Below the pieces are notes generated by a model. That model had not been told where the DNA came from, made no database searches, and saw only the letters and a program-made list of their open reading frames with translations. Positions 4,372 to 6,761 of a stretch of DNA of 6,761 nucleotides are shown here, in pieces. The position numbers and the translations under genes are program-made. Origin of the DNA: Bryobacterales bacterium (GTDB lineage Bacteria; Acidobacteriota; Terriglobia; Bryobacterales; Bryobacteraceae); assembly GCA_003139735.1 (NCBI GenBank), contig PLGA01000620.1, positions 1 to 6,761 of the forward strand, given 5' to 3'. Position 1 is the first letter of the stretch. Each line of letters starts with the position of its first letter.

Positions 4372-6723
4372 CTACTGCGCGATCACCGCTGTGAAGCCGG
4401 TCGCGAGACGCTGTGGGGCGGTCTTCACGTGCAGCACGCCGCGCCGATCCGCTGCGTCGTAGAGCCAGCCCTCCGCGGCGGCGTTAAATGAAGCGCGCAC
4501 CTTGGTCTGTGCGGCGCGATCGCCGGTGGACACGTCAAACACGGGCAACTGACGGCCGCCCACGGTGACGCGCGCCGGTTTGGCCGGCAGGTGGACGTCG
4601 AGCACATAAGAGCGGCTGGCCGGCATGCCGGCAAACTGGCCGCTGGCAGCGCCGACCTTCACCGTGACGGTCTCGCCCGGCGTGTCGAGCGCGAACGGCG
4701 CCTCCATCTCGATCGGCGTGCGCGCGGACTCGCCCTTCCGGTAGGCCTGCGTCACGCCGTCGTCCTCATACATTTCAAAGCGCGACTTGCCGAACGGATA
4801 CAGGTCGAGTGTGACCGGGTCCTTGGGCTTTTCCCCGTCGTATAGCATTTCCGGGTACATCGGAATAATTGCGCCGGCGCGCACGAACATCGGCAGCTTG
4901 TCGAGCGGCGCAGCGTAGCTGTTGAGCGTCATCGACCCGTTGAACTCCGCGCCGTCCCAGTAGTCTATCCACTTTCCGGCTGGCAAGTAGATGTCATTGC
5001 GAATCGGCGAGTCCTCGTAGACCGGGGCGACTAGCAGGGATTCGCCGGACATGAACTGATACTGCGTCCGCTTGGACCAGGTCGCGGGGTCGTCGGGAAA
5101 CTCGAGGACCATCGCGCGGACGGTAGGCACGCCCGTGTCGTAAGCCTCGCGCGAATACTTATAGAGATACGGCGTCAGGCGCATCTTCAACTTCATGTAT
5201 TTGCGGTTGATCGTCGTGTAGGGCTCGCCGAAGATCCACGGCTGCTTCATGTTGTTGGTCTGCTTTGACCAACCGCTGATGATCATCCACGCGGGCGTCA
5301 GCGCCTTCCACTGGAGATCGCGCACCTGCGTCTGCGCGCCGCCGCCATAGATGCCGTCCACATCGCCCGTCGCCGCATTGAAGCCCGACAGACCGGCGCC
5401 GATCACCGTCGGAATGTGGAAGCGGATGTACTCCCAGTTACCCGTTTGATCGCCCGACCAGATGGTGGCGTAGCGCTGGCCGCCCGCCCAGGCGCACGTG
5501 GTCCAGACGAACCCGCGCGAGTCGGCGTTCTTTTCGATGCCTTCGTAAGCGTCGCGCATGCCATTGAGCGCGAACTGATATCCGCGGCCCACCCACGCGA
5601 CATCGAGCTTCATCGCCCGCGACCCGTAGTCGCGAACTTCCGTGGCGATGCGCTCGAGGCCATTCTCGGTCCAAAGGCCCGTCACGAACCCGAGCGGCTT
5701 CAGCGCCTGAATGGTCGCCGGCAGGTCGGTGTAGCCGCATCCGTAGCCGTCATTGGGAAGAATCCAGCCGCCGGGCATATCGTTGTCGCGATATTTCTGG
5801 GCCACGCGGGAAACCACGTCAATCGTCTTGCCGGTCTTGTTGTAGCAGTCGGAATCGCCAAACTCGAGACCCCATCGTGGCATCATGAACGGCCGGCCGG
5901 TGATGAGCGTATAGCCCTCGAGAATCTCCTTCAGCGACCCCCTGAAGTAGTAGGCGTCGAAGCGCGATTCGTCGTGCGAGGCGGTAACCGGCGATCGAAA
6001 GTCGTACGCGCCGGGCGTCATCGTATTGCGGAACACGCCGTAGCCCGCGGTGCTCATGTAGAACGGCGCGGGGTTGGGCGTAGTCCCGTCGCCCCATCCG
6101 CGCGTGTTGAGGCGGATGTTCACCGTAGTATCGCGATGCGAGAAGTAGCCGTTCTGCATCCCGCCGCCGTAGAAGTTCTCGTTGTCGCCGCGGCGCAGCG
6201 TCTGAACGGTGGAGGGTCCGTACGTAATTGGCTTGGTTTCCTGCCAGATCGCGATGGCGTTGGTTTTGTCGAACATCGCAAATCGCAAGGGACGTTTGTA
6301 CACGCGCAGAACCACGGCCGGAGTTTCGACGCGATAATAGTCGCCGGCGTCGCGGGACGCGAAGGCGATCGGCGCGCCGCGATAAACCACGATTTGCGCG
6401 TCGGCCGCATTGGGCTGCGCATCGGTGAACTGCCCATCCGGCCCGAGCCAGAGGCGCACGATGTCATTCCTGTAGAAGATGACGCGAACCTGATCGGCGC
6501 CGGCGCTGACGGTCGCGACATTGTCCTTGACGTCAAACGCCGTGACGTCGCCGAGCGTGACACTGCGGCCGCGCGGCGGCCCTGCGGCGCCGCGGCCTCT
6601 ACCGGCCTGCCCGCCAACCGGCGCGGCGGTCTGGGGTGGGGATGTCGGCGGATTCTGCGCCAAAACCAACGGAACAGTCGCAACCATGAACAACAAAGCA
6701 AGCGAGGGGCGCCGCGATCTCAT
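4372..6723 (-). CDS. Secreted glycoside hydrolase family 31 enzyme (alpha-glucosidase/dextranase-like)
   Basis: This retaining glycoside hydrolase probably acts on alpha-glucosidic linkages outside the cytoplasm. Numbered from the ATG at 6723 (783 residues), it has a signal peptide at 1-22 (RSRRP then a hydrophobic core, ending VLAQ), a Gly/Arg/Pro-rich linker at about 37-54, an N-terminal GH31 beta-sandwich to about 280 with FYGGGMQNG, and the catalytic barrel from MPRWGLEFGDSD at about 281. KLDVAWVG supplies the likely nucleophile D374 and WSGDQTGNW the likely acid/base D425. The C-terminal beta domains follow, with LPAGKWIDYWDG at 580-591, a PMFVRAGAIIPMYP segment at 611-624 and a DUF5110-like part with YEDDG at 652-656. 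The nucleophile context differs from the WIDMNE form of typical alpha-glucosidases and, with PNDGYGCGY at about 323-331, recalls the dextranase-like GH31 group. Substrate is therefore uncertain. An in-frame ATG at 6756 would add 11 residues. Confidence 0.92.
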   Translation of the reverse strand: MRSRRPSLALLFMVATVPLVLAQNPPTSPPQTAAPVGGQAGRGRGAAGPPRGRSVTLGDVTAFDVKDNVATVSAGADQVRVIFYRNDIVRLWLGPDGQFTDAQPNAADAQIVVYRGAPIAFASRDAGDYYRVETPAVVLRVYKRPLRFAMFDKTNAIAIWQETKPITYGPSTVQTLRRGDNENFYGGGMQNGYFSHRDTTVNIRLNTRGWGDGTTPNPAPFYMSTAGYGVFRNTMTPGAYDFRSPVTASHDESRFDAYYFRGSLKEILEGYTLITGRPFMMPRWGLEFGDSDCYNKTGKTIDVVSRVAQKYRDNDMPGGWILPNDGYGCGYTDLPATIQALKPLGFVTGLWTENGLERIATEVRDYGSRAMKLDVAWVGRGYQFALNGMRDAYEGIEKNADSRGFVWTTCAWAGGQRYATIWSGDQTGNWEYIRFHIPTVIGAGLSGFNAATGDVDGIYGGGAQTQVRDLQWKALTPAWMIISGWSKQTNNMKQPWIFGEPYTTINRKYMKLKMRLTPYLYKYSREAYDTGVPTVRAMVLEFPDDPATWSKRTQYQFMSGESLLVAPVYEDSPIRNDIYLPAGKWIDYWDGAEFNGSMTLNSYAAPLDKLPMFVRAGAIIPMYPEMLYDGEKPKDPVTLDLYPFGKSRFEMYEDDGVTQAYRKGESARTPIEMEAPFALDTPGETVTVKVGAASGQFAGMPASRSYVLDVHLPAKPARVTVGGRQLPVFDVSTGDRAAQTKVRASFNAAAEGWLYDAADRRGVLHVKTAPQRLATGFTAVIAQ

Positions 6724-6729
6724 TTGGGA

Positions 6730-6735
6730 ATTGTA
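6730..6735 (-). promoter_or_regulatory. Possible -10 box of the GH31 gene
   Basis: The minus strand reads TACAAT, then TCCCAA, then the ATG at 6723. If used as a -10 element, transcription would begin at or next to the A of the start codon, giving a leaderless mRNA. This fits the lack of a Shine-Dalgarno sequence before this ATG. No good -35 hexamer is seen 16-18 nt upstream, and the site would fall within the coding region if translation began at 6756. Tentative. Confidence 0.25.
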
Positions 6736-6761
6736 ACTTACAGTGGGGCAGGCCATCGTTT

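Noticed and set aside
3258..4394. 378-residue open frame on the plus strand spanning the end of the secreted-protein gene and the antisense of tag
   Set aside because: It covers two better-supported genes in other frames, is Arg/Ser-rich, and has no signal or domain.

Overview
This GC-rich window from a bacterial chromosome is almost entirely coding. It holds seven genes: a four-gene 2-oxoacid:ferredoxin oxidoreductase operon on the minus strand, one secreted protein of unknown function on the plus strand, and a DNA repair glycosylase gene followed (in + coordinates) by a secreted family 31 glycoside hydrolase gene, both on the minus strand. I see no tRNA, rRNA, CRISPR array, insertion sequence or attachment site. 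The base composition, the Gly/Arg-rich stretch behind the hydrolase signal peptide, and the mix of a Kor operon with a secreted GH31 and an orphan secreted protein would suit an Acidobacteria-like soil bacterium (Solibacter/Bryobacter type). That assignment is an impression, not a demonstration.

Positions 1-2629, minus strand: korD (ferredoxin), korA (alpha), korB (beta) and korC (gamma, running off the left edge). All three junctions overlap (11, 4 and about 19 nt), so the four genes almost certainly form one translationally coupled operon. Together they make a CoA-, TPP- and Fe-S-dependent enzyme that interconverts a 2-oxoacid and an acyl-CoA while passing electrons to or from ferredoxin. 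The alpha-subunit motif RGGPSTGLPT favours 2-oxoglutarate (succinyl-CoA product) over the branched-chain or pyruvate enzymes.

Positions 2630-2722: a 93-bp divergent intergenic region that must hold the promoters of the kor operon and of the plus-strand gene. I could not identify convincing promoter boxes in it.

Positions 2723-3787, plus strand: a 354-residue exported protein of no family I recognise. Its 3' end overlaps the 3' end of the converging tag gene by 11 bp.

Positions 3777-4346, minus strand: tag, 3-methyladenine DNA glycosylase I, with all the expected zinc and active-site residues. Only 25 nt separate it from the upstream GH31 gene (4372 to about 6723), so the two may share a transcript although their functions are unrelated. 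The GH31 protein has a signal peptide, a full catalytic barrel with atypical catalytic motifs, and the usual C-terminal beta domains.

I found no obviously new multi-gene system. The points most worth a second look are the unrecognised secreted protein, the korB/korC overlap that encodes a Cys-rich tail, the atypical GH31 subgroup, and a possible leaderless start of the GH31 gene.
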